From the NCBI GenBank assembly GCA_026708505.1, contig JAPOUU010000011.1, forward strand, positions 62,001 to 126,000: DNA of 64,000 nt. Direction: 5' to 3'. Numbering within the stretch: position 1 is the stretch's first letter; each line of letters begins with the position of its first letter. This stretch comes from Hyphomicrobiales bacterium. GTDB lineage: Bacteria; Pseudomonadota; Alphaproteobacteria; JAPOUT01. This document shows positions 29,459 through 38,853 of this stretch, in pieces. The notes under the pieces were generated by a model that was not told where the DNA came from, did not search any database, and saw nothing but the letters and a program-made list of their open reading frames with translations. The position numbers were made by a program, and so were the translations under genes.

Positions 29459-30022
29459 ATGAGCGAGAATGTTTTCAATATCGATGACTTAAAGCGCCGG
29501 ATGGAGGGCGGCTTGGCGTCGTTGCGCTCCGAATTCAACGGACTTCGAACCGGACGCGCAAATGCGGGAATGCTGGAATCCGTGCGCGTTGAAGCCTACG
29601 GGCAATCCATGCCGCTAGACCAGATGGCAAGCATTTCCGTTCCGGACGCTCGAACCTTGAGCGTGCAGGTCTGGGACCGTGAACAAGTCGCCGCGGTGGA
29701 AAAAGCAATCATCAGTGCGGATTTGGGAGTCAATCCGCAGACCGACGGGCAAGTGCTGCGTATTCCGGTTCCGCCTCTAAGCGAGGAACGTCGCAAGGAG
29801 CTTTCGCGTCTGGCCGCCAAATACGCCGAACAGGCGCGCATTGCCATTCGAAACATTCGACGCGACGGGATGGACCAACTGCGCGCAGCCGAAAAAAAAG
29901 GCGAAATCAGCCAGGACGAGCACCGAACCCGGTCAAACGAGATTCAAAAACTCACCGACCTCCACGTCTCCCGCATTGACGAAACCCTCGCGCTTAAAGA
30001 GCGTGAGGTCATGCAAGTTTAG
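29459..30022 (+). CDS. frr: Ribosome recycling factor
   Basis: 187 residues, the standard size. With EF-G it splits post-termination ribosomes. It shows the N-terminal helix followed by LRTGRANAGMLE, YGQSMPLDQMASISVPDART, and the C-terminal coiled-coil helix with NIRRDGMDQL. GAGAGGAAA about 20 bases upstream and CAGGAAC just before the ATG serve as ribosome site. A TATAAT at 29411-29416 in the 51-base gap might give a minor extra promoter, but no -35 fits. Confidence 0.97.
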   Translation: MSENVFNIDDLKRRMEGGLASLRSEFNGLRTGRANAGMLESVRVEAYGQSMPLDQMASISVPDARTLSVQVWDREQVAAVEKAIISADLGVNPQTDGQVLRIPVPPLSEERRKELSRLAAKYAEQARIAIRNIRRDGMDQLRAAEKKGEISQDEHRTRSNEIQKLTDLHVSRIDETLALKEREVMQV

Positions 30023-30040
30023 TATTCTTGGGAGTAGCAC

Positions 30041-30838
30041 ATGAACCTTGGACGCGCACGTTCGTTTTTTGACACGGTTGGATCACACATCCCGACGCGC
30101 AGGGATGTGCGCGGCAATCAAACCACGCCTCATCACATCGCCTTCACCATGGACGGCAACCGTCGATGGGCACGGGCAAACGGCGTTCCGGCGCTTCGAG
30201 GGCACCGGCAAGGCGCACTGGCTCTGCGCCGCACCATTGACGCCGCCATCAACGAAAACATTCCGTGGCTGACCTTCTACGCTTTTAGCACGGAGAATTG
30301 GAACCGCGCCCCCGACGAGGTCGATGCGCTAATGGGATTGGCGCGAAACTTCTCCGGCGACCACCTCGAAGAACTTCACCGCAAGGGCGCGCACCTGCGA
30401 GTGCTCGGTGAACGTCACGGCCTTGATGCCGAATTGGTCGATAGCATCGAGAAAGCCGAAGCGCTCACAAAGGACAATGACGTTGTTTATGTCAATCTGG
30501 CGTTCAACTATTCCGGACGCTACGATCTCACACGCGCCGTCAAGCAAATAGTGCGCAAGATTGCCGACGGCGAAATGGATCCCGAAGAGATCAACGCTTC
30601 CGAACTCGGCGCGCATCTATCGACCGCGGGAATGCCGCCGCCGGACTTGTTAATTCGAACCGGCGGCGAACAGCGCTTGAGCAATTTTCTCCTTTGGGAA
30701 AGCGCCTACTCGGAACTTCTGTTCATGGACGTGCTGTGGCCCGACTTTGGTGCGGAAGCGTTGCGCGAAGCGATAGAAATATTTCGGCAACGTACCTCTC
30801 GCGCGGGGACGTACCCCAACCGAGCGGCAGGAGCATGA
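30041..30838 (+). CDS. uppS: Isoprenyl transferase (undecaprenyl diphosphate synthase family)
   Basis: 265 residues. It adds isopentenyl units in cis to farnesyl diphosphate to make the lipid carrier for peptidoglycan and LPS. The catalytic Asp and phosphate loop are in FTMDGNRRWARANG; TFYAFSTENWNR and the C-terminal LLIRTGGEQRLSNFLLWE with SELLFMDVLWPDF are classical. GGGAG lies about 8 bases before the ATG. It overlaps cdsA by four bases. Confidence 0.96.
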   Translation: MNLGRARSFFDTVGSHIPTRRDVRGNQTTPHHIAFTMDGNRRWARANGVPALRGHRQGALALRRTIDAAINENIPWLTFYAFSTENWNRAPDEVDALMGLARNFSGDHLEELHRKGAHLRVLGERHGLDAELVDSIEKAEALTKDNDVVYVNLAFNYSGRYDLTRAVKQIVRKIADGEMDPEEINASELGAHLSTAGMPPPDLLIRTGGEQRLSNFLLWESAYSELLFMDVLWPDFGAEALREAIEIFRQRTSRAGTYPNRAAGA

Positions 30839-31710
30839 AACCGGCAAGGGAACTCTCTCTGCGTTTGATAACCACAATCATTGCATTAGCAATCGTGCTG
30901 ACGTGTTTGTGGCTCGGCGAATTATTCTGGCTCGGATTGCTCTGGCTGACCGGCATGGTGGCAATAACCGAACTGTGGCGGCTGGATAAAGCAAGCTGGC
31001 ACAGCCTCGAAGGGCTTGTGAGCATCGTCGCGCTGCCCGCATTGTTGTTATCCTTCGCGTGGGGATGGTTTGAGGTCGGTGCGGCGTTGCTGGTATCAAC
31101 CTGCTTGCTGGCGACATTCGCGCGGACGCAAAAATCCGGCGCGCTTGTGTTTCCTCTATTGTTGTTACCGGCGCTTTTGGGAGGCTTGATGTTTGCGGCG
31201 TATCTGGGCGTTGCAGGAGGCTTGAACGCCGGTGCAATAATCTTCTTGTGGCTGCTGGCGGTGATTGCCGCCGCCGACAGCGGAGCCTTTTGCTGCGGAC
31301 GCATCATCAAAGGCCCCCGCCTTGCCGTAAAAATCTCTCCCAACAAAACTTGGGCGGGAGCCATCGGCGCGATTGGCTTCGGCGCCGTTGCCGGAGGGCT
31401 TGCCGGCGTCGAATGCGCAAAGATTCTCCAATTTACGAATCCCGACATCGGCGTGTTCGCAATTTTGGGAGCCGTTATAGCGGCGCTCTCGCAAGGGGGA
31501 GATTTATACGAGTCTTTTCTCAAGCGTCGCGCCGGTGTAAAGGACTCCGGAAACCTCCTGCCCGGACATGGCGGCATCCTCGACCGTATCGACTCTCTTC
31601 TTGTCGGCATGTGGCTCATCGTATTGATCGGACTGGCGCGCGAGCAGCCTCAAAGCATCGGGAGTTTTGACAGCGAAGCCGTTGCGCGGGGAGTTCTCTC
31701 ATGGATGTAG
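30835..31710 (+). CDS. cdsA: Phosphatidate cytidylyltransferase
   Basis: 291 residues from ATG 30835. It makes CDP-diacylglycerol, precursor of all membrane phospholipids. About eight membrane helices. The C-terminal family signature is spread over SPNKTWAGAIGAIGFGAVAGG and RRAGVKDSGNLLPGHGGILDRIDSLL, with the catalytic KDSG and DRID acids. It is coupled to uppS by ATGA and overlaps dxr by 10 bases. Confidence 0.96.
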   Translation: MKPARELSLRLITTIIALAIVLTCLWLGELFWLGLLWLTGMVAITELWRLDKASWHSLEGLVSIVALPALLLSFAWGWFEVGAALLVSTCLLATFARTQKSGALVFPLLLLPALLGGLMFAAYLGVAGGLNAGAIIFLWLLAVIAAADSGAFCCGRIIKGPRLAVKISPNKTWAGAIGAIGFGAVAGGLAGVECAKILQFTNPDIGVFAILGAVIAALSQGGDLYESFLKRRAGVKDSGNLLPGHGGILDRIDSLLVGMWLIVLIGLAREQPQSIGSFDSEAVARGVLSWM

Positions 31711-32963
31711 CCATGCCTCGACGGGTAAGCGTGTTCGGGTCGACCGGTTCCATCGGACGCAACACCATTGAACTACTCGAAGCGCGCGGGGATGAGTTTC
31801 AAGTTGAAGCCCTAACGGCGCATTCGAACATTGAACTGTTGTGCGAGCAGGCCGTCCGATTGAAGGCAAAGACGGCGGTCATCGGCAACGATGCGCTCTT
31901 TCCCGAACTCAAGGAACGACTCCGCGATACCGGCATCGCCTGCGCCGCGGGAACATCGGGATTGCTTGAAGCGGCCGCGCGTCCGGTTGACTGGACAATG
32001 ATCGCCATCGTCGGAATGGACTGTCTCAGGCCCGCCCTTGAAATCGTTGCACAGGGAGGATGCGTCGCTATGGCAAACAAAGAGTGCCTCGCGGCCGCGG
32101 GAAAACTTTTCGTGGAAGCGGCGCAGCGCTCCCGGGCGCAACTGCTGCCGGTGGACTCCGAACACAACGCCATCTTCCAGCTGTTTGACCCCGAACGCGC
32201 CGAGTGGATCGAGCATATCACCCTCACCGCATCGGGCGGCCCCTTCCGCAGCCGCACGCTCGATGAACTTGAAAACGTCACTCCCGCACAAGCGCTTCAG
32301 CACCCCACTTGGAGCATGGGCGCGAAAATCTCCATTGACTCCGCAACGCTGATGAACAAAGGACTCGAACTCATCGAGGCCCATTGGCTCTTTCCCGTCG
32401 GACATGAAAAATTTCGCATTGTGCTTCACCCGCAGTCCGTCGTTCATGCAATGGTCACTTATGTGGACGGCTCCGTCATGGCGCACATGTCCGCGCCCGA
32501 CATGCGCGTCCCCATAGCGCACGCGCTCGCATACCCCGGGCGGATGCGCACGGACACCGCGAGTTCCGATCTCACGAAAATCGGCAGCCTCGATTTCGAG
32601 CCCGCCTGCGAGAAACGCTTCCCCGCCCTGCGCCTCGCCCGCACGGCCCTCGAGCGCAATGACGGCTCTGCAACCGTGCTCAATGCCGCAAATGAGGTCG
32701 CTGTAGCCGCGTTTTTGGAGCTGCGGCTGCGCTTCACCGACATCCTTCCCGTCATTGAAGGCGTCCTGGAGGACATGGCGGCAGCGCCCGACGCCCTCAA
32801 GGCGCCGCAGAGTTTCGACGATGTCTTCGCGCTTGACCGGCACGCCCGCCGCAAAGCCCTTGAAGGCATCAATGAGCGCATCCGTGGTCGGCAAAATCTC
32901 TCGCATGCCCCCTCCGCAGGCGCACCAACCCCGCACGCAAGAAAACGCGAAAAGATTGCCTAA
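31701..32963 (+). CDS. dxr: 1-deoxy-D-xylulose-5-phosphate reductoisomerase
   Basis: 420 residues from ATG 31701; a second in-frame ATG at 31713 is equally possible. It is the first committed step of the MEP isoprenoid pathway. NADPH loop VFGSTGSIGRNTIELLE, the metal-binding LPVDSEHNAIFQ, the flexible loop LTASGGPFRSR, and STLMNKGLELIEAHWLF (read here as SATLMNKG) are present. Its product feeds the isoprenoids used by uppS two genes upstream. The C-terminal tail of about 30 residues is Ala/Pro/Arg-rich and not conserved. Confidence 0.96.
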   Translation: MDVAMPRRVSVFGSTGSIGRNTIELLEARGDEFQVEALTAHSNIELLCEQAVRLKAKTAVIGNDALFPELKERLRDTGIACAAGTSGLLEAAARPVDWTMIAIVGMDCLRPALEIVAQGGCVAMANKECLAAAGKLFVEAAQRSRAQLLPVDSEHNAIFQLFDPERAEWIEHITLTASGGPFRSRTLDELENVTPAQALQHPTWSMGAKISIDSATLMNKGLELIEAHWLFPVGHEKFRIVLHPQSVVHAMVTYVDGSVMAHMSAPDMRVPIAHALAYPGRMRTDTASSDLTKIGSLDFEPACEKRFPALRLARTALERNDGSATVLNAANEVAVAAFLELRLRFTDILPVIEGVLEDMAAAPDALKAPQSFDDVFALDRHARRKALEGINERIRGRQNLSHAPSAGAPTPHARKREKIA

Positions 32964-32988
32964 AACGGCAATTATGCTATTATGCAAG

Positions 32989-33007
32989 AACTCTCGAAAC
33001 GAGAGTT
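32989..33007 (+). promoter_or_regulatory. Hairpin in the dxr-rseP gap
   Basis: AACTCTCG-AAA-CGAGAGTT is a perfect 8-bp stem with a 3-base loop, 27 bases before the rseP start. Only TTTCGC follows, so it is not a good terminator. A TATTAT (32978-32983) lies just before it. It could be an operator or an RNA-stability element. Confidence 0.35.
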
Positions 33008-33033
33008 TCGCAATTAAAATTAGGTAGACAAAA

Positions 33034-34197
33034 ATGGAAATGCTTGCTGGTTTTTTCGAGTTTCTCTCTTCGAGTGCCGGATACATCCTGCCCTTTTTAT
33101 TCGTGCTGACGGTTGTGGTGTTTTTCCACGAACTTGGGCATTTTGCCGTCGCACGCTGGAACGGCGTGCGCGTCGAAACCTTTTCGGTGGGATTCGGATC
33201 CGAAATCTTCGGCTACACCGACAAGCACGGCACTCGCTGGAAATTTTCCTGGATACCCCTGGGCGGATATGTCCGCTTCCACGGCGATGCCAACGTTGCA
33301 AGCGTCCCCGATAGTTCGAGTGTCGACGAGGACGACGAAGGCAACTTCCACACGAAACCGCTGGGCGCACGCATGGCGGTTGCGGCTGCGGGGCCACTTG
33401 CGAATTTCATTCTCGCGATTGTCATCTTTGCAACGCTCGCTTTCTTCTTCGGAGAATATTCGCGCCCGCCGCGCATCGACGAGGTGCGTCCCGACAGCGC
33501 CGCCGAGCAAGCCGGACTGCTTGCCGGAGACATCGTTCGCGCCATTGACGGAAGCGAAATCGAATCCTTCCAAGACATTCGCGAAAAAGTTCTGCTCCGT
33601 CCCGATGAAACGTTGGAATTCACCATTGAACGCGGCAGTGATCTTCTCCTCCTTGCGGTCACGCCGAGATGGGAGACCACCACCGACCTGTTCGGAAACG
33701 AAACCCGTGCGGGTGTTCTGGGAGTCATCCAGCACGCTTCCGAGCAAGACAGCGAGATTCGCCATGTCGAATACGGGATTATCGGCGCGCTCGGGCAGGG
33801 AATCTCGCGCACCTATGTCATCACACGCGACACCCTCAGTTATATCGGGCAGATGATTACCGGCCAGCGCAATGCCGACCAGCTGGGCGGTCCCATCCGC
33901 ATCGCGCAGATCTCGGGGCAATCGGCGGAACTCGGATGGCTCGCACTCATCCAATTGACCGCATTGCTGTCGGTAAGCATCGGGCTTATAAACCTGTTTC
34001 CCATCCCCCTTCTCGACGGCGGACATCTGTTGTATTATTCTATCGAAGGGTTGCTCGGAAAACCTCTCGCGCAGCGTTACCAGAACGCCGGGTTCCATCT
34101 CGGTTTGGCTTTTGTAATTTTACTCATGGTATTTGTTACATGGAACGACTTGCGCCATCTCAAACTGTTTGCGTATCTCCGTGACGTGTTGAGCTAA
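33034..34197 (+). CDS. rseP: Site-2 intramembrane metalloprotease (RseP family)
   Basis: 387 residues. An M50 zinc protease that cleaves membrane-bound anti-sigma factors and remnant signal peptides. The zinc site is FFHELGHFAVA (H32, E33, H36) and PIPLLDGGHLLYY (D328) in the third conserved helix. A single PDZ domain (about 145-225, beginning near RIDEVRPDSAAEQAGLLAGD) lies between them. Four membrane helices. The bamA neighbour is usual and links it to envelope stress control; its substrate here is unknown. Confidence 0.95.
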   Translation: MEMLAGFFEFLSSSAGYILPFLFVLTVVVFFHELGHFAVARWNGVRVETFSVGFGSEIFGYTDKHGTRWKFSWIPLGGYVRFHGDANVASVPDSSSVDEDDEGNFHTKPLGARMAVAAAGPLANFILAIVIFATLAFFFGEYSRPPRIDEVRPDSAAEQAGLLAGDIVRAIDGSEIESFQDIREKVLLRPDETLEFTIERGSDLLLLAVTPRWETTTDLFGNETRAGVLGVIQHASEQDSEIRHVEYGIIGALGQGISRTYVITRDTLSYIGQMITGQRNADQLGGPIRIAQISGQSAELGWLALIQLTALLSVSIGLINLFPIPLLDGGHLLYYSIEGLLGKPLAQRYQNAGFHLGLAFVILLMVFVTWNDLRHLKLFAYLRDVLS

Positions 34198-34213
34198 AAA
34201 ATAGGAGAGCCAA

Positions 34214-36547
34214 GTGTATCTACGCAGGATTGCAATCTTCGCGGCATGTCTGATGCTTGCTGTTGCGTATTCCTCCAACAAAGAAGCCCGGGCGCAAAGC
34301 GGCACGATCATCGAGGAGATTGCCATCTCCGGGAACCTGCGCGTGGACGCCGAGACGGTCTTGTCTTATCTGCCGTTGAACGTGGGCGATGAGTTCGACC
34401 CCGCTACGCTGGATTCGGCGCTTAAGGCGTTGTATGCGACGGGACTGTTTTCGGATGTGGAGATTTCCCAGGAAGACTCGCGCCTTATCGTCGTGGTGCA
34501 GGAAAATCCAATCATCAACCGCATCGCTTTTGAGGGCAACGACATCATTGATGACGAAAGCCTGCGCACGGAAACACTTCTGCGCGAGCGGGCCACGTTC
34601 AACCTCACGCAGGTGCAGTCGGACACCAAGCGAATCATCGACCTCTACCGCCGGCAGGGACGCTTCGCCGCACGGGTGGAGCCCAAAGCCATTGATCTTG
34701 ACCAGAACCGCATCGACCTCGTCTACGAAATCTCCGAAGGGCCCGTAACCGGCATCCGCGCCATCAACTTCATCGGCAATGATGTGTTTAGTGATTCGGA
34801 ATTAAAAGACGTCATCTCCACGCAGGAGAGCAATTGGTGGAACTTTTTCGTAACCGGCGACAGTTACGACCCCGACCGGCTTGCATTGGACCGGGAATTG
34901 TTGCGGCAATTCTACCTCAACAATAGTTATGCCGACATCCGGATTATCTCCGGAGTCGCCGAACTCACGCCGGACGGCAGCGACTTCTTCATCACCTTTA
35001 CCCTGGAGGAAGGCATTCCTTACGACTTCGGCACCATCGAAATCGCCACGGATGTCGCGCGCCTTGATACCGAGGAGTTCATTTCGCTGGTTGAATTTGA
35101 AACCGGAGACCCTTACGAAGCCGCCGCGATTGAAGAGGCCATCAGCGACATCGTCCTGTTGCTGGGCGAAGAGGGTTTCGTCTTTGCGGACGTGCGCCCG
35201 CAGGTTCGACGCAATCAGGAAACCCAGACCGTTGATGTCGTCTTTCGCATCGAGGAAGGTCAACGCGTCTACGTTGAGCGTATCAACATCAACGGAAACT
35301 CGCGCACGCTTGACGAGGTCATTCGCCGCGAAATCGAACTGGTCGAAAAGGACGCCTTCAACCGGGCCCTGCGTGCACGCTCCGAGCGCAACATTCGCGG
35401 ACTCGGTTATTTCGCCTCGGTCGAAGTTGTTGAGCGTGAAGGCTCCGCAGACGATCTGTCCATTCTCGACTTCAATATCGTCGAGCGCGCCACCGGAGAG
35501 CTCTCTTTCGGTATTGGATTTTCATCGGTCGATAATCTCGTCGGTGACATCTCTTTGACCGAGCGCAACTTTCGAGGGCGCGGACAGACCTTGCAGACAC
35601 GCTTCGCTTACGGAGAAAACCGCCAAACCCTCGATTTGCGTTTTACCGAACCGCGATTCCTCGGACGCGACCTCTCCGCCGGTATTGATTTGTTCGGAAC
35701 CGAAACCGACTTCCAAAGCGAGTCATCCTTTGACGAGCGCACCATCGGTATTGGTGTCCGGCTGGGATTTCCGCTTGGGGCCGACTGGTATCTTACCTCC
35801 CGCTACCGCTATCTCGACGAAAGCGTCGACAATGTCGCCTCCGACGCCTCGGCTGTCGTTCAAGACGCACAGGGAGATCACACGCGCTCGCTGCTGGGTT
35901 ATACGATTTCCACCGACCGTCGAAACGACCCCATCAATCCCTCCGAAGGCTGGTATGTCTCCTTTGACCAGGATGCCTCCCTGCCGCCGGGCAGCGTGAA
36001 CTTCGTCAAGCAGGAGTTTCGCTACCAGCATTATTACGAGTTTGCCGAGAATTGGATCGGAACATTCCGCCTGACCGGCGGTTATGTCCACGGACTTGGC
36101 GAAGATGTTCGCCTCAACGACCGCTTCTTCAAGGGAGGCACGTCTTTTCGCGGATTCGAACGGGCAGGTGTTGGTCCGCGCGACGTCCGAACCGACGATG
36201 CCATCGGCGCGCAGGCTTTCGCCATCGGAACGCTTGCGCTTGCCGTGCCACTGCCTTTCATCCCCGAGGAACTTGCGCTTTCGGGTAATTTCTTTACCGA
36301 CTTCGGCTGGATTGGGATTACCGACAATGAAGACGAGTTCTTAGCCGGCATAAATACCGCGGGCCAACCCATCCTAACTCAAACCACTCAAATCGAAGAC
36401 GGCTTTGACCCACGCGTGGGTGCCGGCTTCGGCTTCTTCTGGGAGTCACCCATCGGACCGGTGCGTTTTGACTTCTCGAGAACCATCCTCAAAGAGGATT
36501 ATGATAAAACCGAACGGTTCCGATTCAGTGCAGGAACGAAATTTTAA
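34214..36547 (+). CDS. bamA: Outer membrane protein assembly factor BamA
   Basis: 777 residues from a GTG with GGAGAG about 6 bases upstream. BamA folds beta-barrels into the outer membrane. A signal peptide (about 1-27, cleavage after ARA) is followed by five POTRA domains (about 29-350) and a 16-strand barrel. The conserved FKGGTSFRGFERAGVGPRD loop carries the lid-lock motif in place of VRGF (FRGF). It ends in the C-terminal aromatic TKF. It would insert the autotransporter barrel encoded at 20375. Confidence 0.97.
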   Translation: MYLRRIAIFAACLMLAVAYSSNKEARAQSGTIIEEIAISGNLRVDAETVLSYLPLNVGDEFDPATLDSALKALYATGLFSDVEISQEDSRLIVVVQENPIINRIAFEGNDIIDDESLRTETLLRERATFNLTQVQSDTKRIIDLYRRQGRFAARVEPKAIDLDQNRIDLVYEISEGPVTGIRAINFIGNDVFSDSELKDVISTQESNWWNFFVTGDSYDPDRLALDRELLRQFYLNNSYADIRIISGVAELTPDGSDFFITFTLEEGIPYDFGTIEIATDVARLDTEEFISLVEFETGDPYEAAAIEEAISDIVLLLGEEGFVFADVRPQVRRNQETQTVDVVFRIEEGQRVYVERININGNSRTLDEVIRREIELVEKDAFNRALRARSERNIRGLGYFASVEVVEREGSADDLSILDFNIVERATGELSFGIGFSSVDNLVGDISLTERNFRGRGQTLQTRFAYGENRQTLDLRFTEPRFLGRDLSAGIDLFGTETDFQSESSFDERTIGIGVRLGFPLGADWYLTSRYRYLDESVDNVASDASAVVQDAQGDHTRSLLGYTISTDRRNDPINPSEGWYVSFDQDASLPPGSVNFVKQEFRYQHYYEFAENWIGTFRLTGGYVHGLGEDVRLNDRFFKGGTSFRGFERAGVGPRDVRTDDAIGAQAFAIGTLALAVPLPFIPEELALSGNFFTDFGWIGITDNEDEFLAGINTAGQPILTQTTQIEDGFDPRVGAGFGFFWESPIGPVRFDFSRTILKEDYDKTERFRFSAGTKF

Positions 36548-36568
36548 ACACAAGTAAGGAGAAAAATC

Positions 36569-37231
36569 ATGAAAAAAACCATTCAAACATTCTGGAAAAC
36601 CATTACCTTGACGATTGTCGCAACAGCATGCTCCGTGAGTTTTGCAAACGCGCAAGAAGGATCAGGCCCGCAGGTAAGCGACTTGCTTTTTGTTGATGTA
36701 CAACAAGTGCTTGTCGGTTCATCTGCCATGCTCGATATTCGAAGGCAGGTCAGTGACCAAATCACTGCTATCCGTTCGGATGCACAGCAGGAAGAAGCCA
36801 ACCTCATCGAAGAGGAAAAGAAACTCAAAGCCAAAGCGGACAGCATCTCCGAAGAGGAGCTCCAAACCGAGTATCGCCAGCTGGACGAAAAACTCACACG
36901 TGTTCGGGCTGAACTCTCGCAACGTTTGCAGGCCGTTCAAAATGGAGCGTTTGAAGCACAGCGCGAAGTCGAAAACCATCTCGCAGAGATCTTTAACAGC
37001 TTGCGCCTCGAGCGCGGCGCCGACTTGCTCGTCAATCCGCAGGGAATTCTCTCCGCCGACATCGGCTACACCATTCCCTCGGAGCAGAACATCACCGATG
37101 ATGTTGTCACTGCTTTGGACGAACGTCTGCCCGCCGTGGTCGTCATGCCTCGAACGATTCCACCGGCACCCGCTTCGCCTTTGTCGACCATACCTGACGG
37201 CACCGAAACGGATGCCTCCGAAGGGCAGTAA
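36569..37231 (+). CDS. Periplasmic OmpH/Skp family chaperone
   Basis: 220 residues with a strong AAGGAG site. A signal peptide (about 1-28, cleavage after ANA) is followed by the OmpH fold: [10 protein letters not shown], then two long charged coiled-coil helices (about 65-125) forming the jellyfish-like tentacles that hold unfolded outer-membrane proteins, then [13 protein letters not shown]. The C-terminal 40 residues are Pro-rich and variable. The position between bamA and lpxD is the classical one for skp. Confidence 0.93.
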   Translation: MKKTIQTFWKTITLTIVATACSVSFANAQEGSGPQVSDLLFVDVQQVLVGSSAMLDIRRQVSDQITAIRSDAQQEEANLIEEEKKLKAKADSISEEELQTEYRQLDEKLTRVRAELSQRLQAVQNGAFEAQREVENHLAEIFNSLRLERGADLLVNPQGILSADIGYTIPSEQNITDDVVTALDERLPAVVVMPRTIPPAPASPLSTIPDGTETDASEGQ

Positions 37232-37254
37232 CCTCTGCCGACAGGAGACATGCA

Positions 37255-38319
37255 ATGGCGGATGCGAGATTCTACCGCAACGCCGGGCCCTTTCGTCTGG
37301 ATGAAATCGCCCAAGCCGTCGGCGCGGAGATAATTTCGGATGGAGATGGAGAACGCACCCTCGAAGATGTCGCGTCCCTGCAATCTGCAGGCCCGCGTGA
37401 CTTGTGCTTCTTCACCCATCCGAAATACCGCGACGACTTTCTCGGCAGCAAAGCCGGTGCTTGCATTCTCGATGCCGCGAAAACCGAAAAACTCGGCACT
37501 ATGCCGAAAGGCACGGCAATCCTTGCCAGCAAGGATGCCTATCGAGCCTTCGGCGAGGCGGTCGCACTGTTCTATCCCGAGGTCGATGGCCTGGACGTAA
37601 GTTCCGCCGACGGGTCCCAATTAAAGAAAACGGATTCCGATGCTTATGTCGCGGTTGATGCCGTCCTCGAAGAAGACGTCAACCTTGAAGCCGGAGTTGT
37701 CGTCGGTGCGGGCGCGCGCATCGGTCGGGGCACGAGCATCGGCGCGCACACTGTCATCGGCAGGGGCGTTACCATCGGACGCAACTGTGCAATCGCTCCG
37801 CATGTTTCCATTTCATACGCACTGATCGGCGACGGGGTTATCTTTCATCCGGGCGTGCGTGTCGGACAAGACGGCTTCGGCTTCGCTATGGGCCCGCAAG
37901 GACATCGCAAAATCCCGCAGGTCGGACGCGTTCTTGTCCAAGATGATGTTGAGGTTGGCGCCAATTCTTGCATCGACCGCGGTTTTCTTGACGACACCAT
38001 CATCGGTGAAGGTTCCAAGATCGATAACCTCGTGCAAATCGCCCATAATGTCGTGCTCGGACGCGGATGCATCATCGCCGGACAGTCCGGAGTCTCGGGA
38101 AGCTCGAAGCTTGGCGCGTTCGTCGCGATAGGCGGACGGGTCGGAATTTCAGGACACATCGAACTCGGCGACGGCGCCCAGGTCGCGGGAAACTCGGGAG
38201 TTCCCCGCGACGTCCCCGCCGGCGAAATTCACGCAGGTTATCCTGCCAAACCTATCGCACTCTGGCGCAGAGAAGTCGCCGCACTGGCAAAACTTGCAAG
38301 AGGCAAACATAAGGACTAG
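37255..38319 (+). CDS. lpxD: UDP-3-O-(3-hydroxyacyl)glucosamine N-acyltransferase
   Basis: 354 residues. It adds the N-linked acyl chain in lipid A synthesis. An N-terminal uridine-binding domain (about 1-110, with [10 protein letters not shown]) is followed by the left-handed beta-helix of hexapeptide repeats (I/V-G-x-x-x-x). The catalytic His is expected in [20 protein letters not shown]. Length is standard, and the gene opens the lpx block with an acyl-ACP partner made by fabZ next door. Confidence 0.96.
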   Translation: MADARFYRNAGPFRLDEIAQAVGAEIISDGDGERTLEDVASLQSAGPRDLCFFTHPKYRDDFLGSKAGACILDAAKTEKLGTMPKGTAILASKDAYRAFGEAVALFYPEVDGLDVSSADGSQLKKTDSDAYVAVDAVLEEDVNLEAGVVVGAGARIGRGTSIGAHTVIGRGVTIGRNCAIAPHVSISYALIGDGVIFHPGVRVGQDGFGFAMGPQGHRKIPQVGRVLVQDDVEVGANSCIDRGFLDDTIIGEGSKIDNLVQIAHNVVLGRGCIIAGQSGVSGSSKLGAFVAIGGRVGISGHIELGDGAQVAGNSGVPRDVPAGEIHAGYPAKPIALWRREVAALAKLARGKHKD

Positions 38320-38340
38320 AACGCGGCATACTTGCGGACC

Positions 38341-38369
38341 TTGTCCCTCTTGCGCAACTCCCCTATAAT
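38341..38369 (+). promoter_or_regulatory. Internal promoter before fabZ, probably leaderless
   Basis: TTGTCC (38341-38346) and a perfect TATAAT (38364-38369) are 17 bases apart. The TATAAT ends six bases before the fabZ ATG, so the transcript should start at or very near the A of the start codon. No Shine-Dalgarno sequence is present. Confidence 0.6.
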
Positions 38370-38375
38370 ACGGTT

Positions 38376-38837
38376 ATGAATACCCAAACTTCGGGCGATA
38401 GTCTCGAGCTTGCCGACATCATGCGGCTGCTTCCGCATCGCTATCCGTTCCTTATGATTGAGCGCGTTGAGAACATCGTTGATTCGGAAAGCGCAGTCGG
38501 CATCAAGAACGTCTCGATCAACGAACCCTTCTTCCGGGGACATTTCCCCGGACATCCCGTATTTCCGGGCGTATTGATAGTCGAAGCGATTGCACAAACG
38601 GCCGGAGCGGTTACTGCATATCGCGCAAATATTCCCGGCGCGATGACTTACATGGTTGGAATTGACAAAGCACGTTTCCGTAGACCCGTTCTTCCCGGTC
38701 ACCGGCTTTGCCTGCACGTTAAAAAAATAGGAATGCGTCGGGACATTTGGCGATTTTCCGGCGAGGCCAAAGTTGACGGCGTACTGGTTGCAGAAGCCGA
38801 ATGCAGCGCGTTTCTCGCCTCAACCGGCGACGATTAA
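38376..38837 (+). CDS. fabZ: 3-hydroxyacyl-[ACP] dehydratase FabZ
   Basis: 153 residues. A hot-dog dehydratase of fatty acid elongation that removes water from 3-hydroxyacyl-ACP and so competes with LpxA and LpxD for the same substrate. [14 protein letters not shown] and [20 protein letters not shown] contain the catalytic His and Glu. The ATG at 38376 begins right after the promoter. Location between lpxD and lpxA is the usual one. Confidence 0.97.
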   Translation: MNTQTSGDSLELADIMRLLPHRYPFLMIERVENIVDSESAVGIKNVSINEPFFRGHFPGHPVFPGVLIVEAIAQTAGAVTAYRANIPGAMTYMVGIDKARFRRPVLPGHRLCLHVKKIGMRRDIWRFSGEAKVDGVLVAEAECSAFLASTGDD

Positions 38838-38853
38838 AAGAGCACACAGATTG

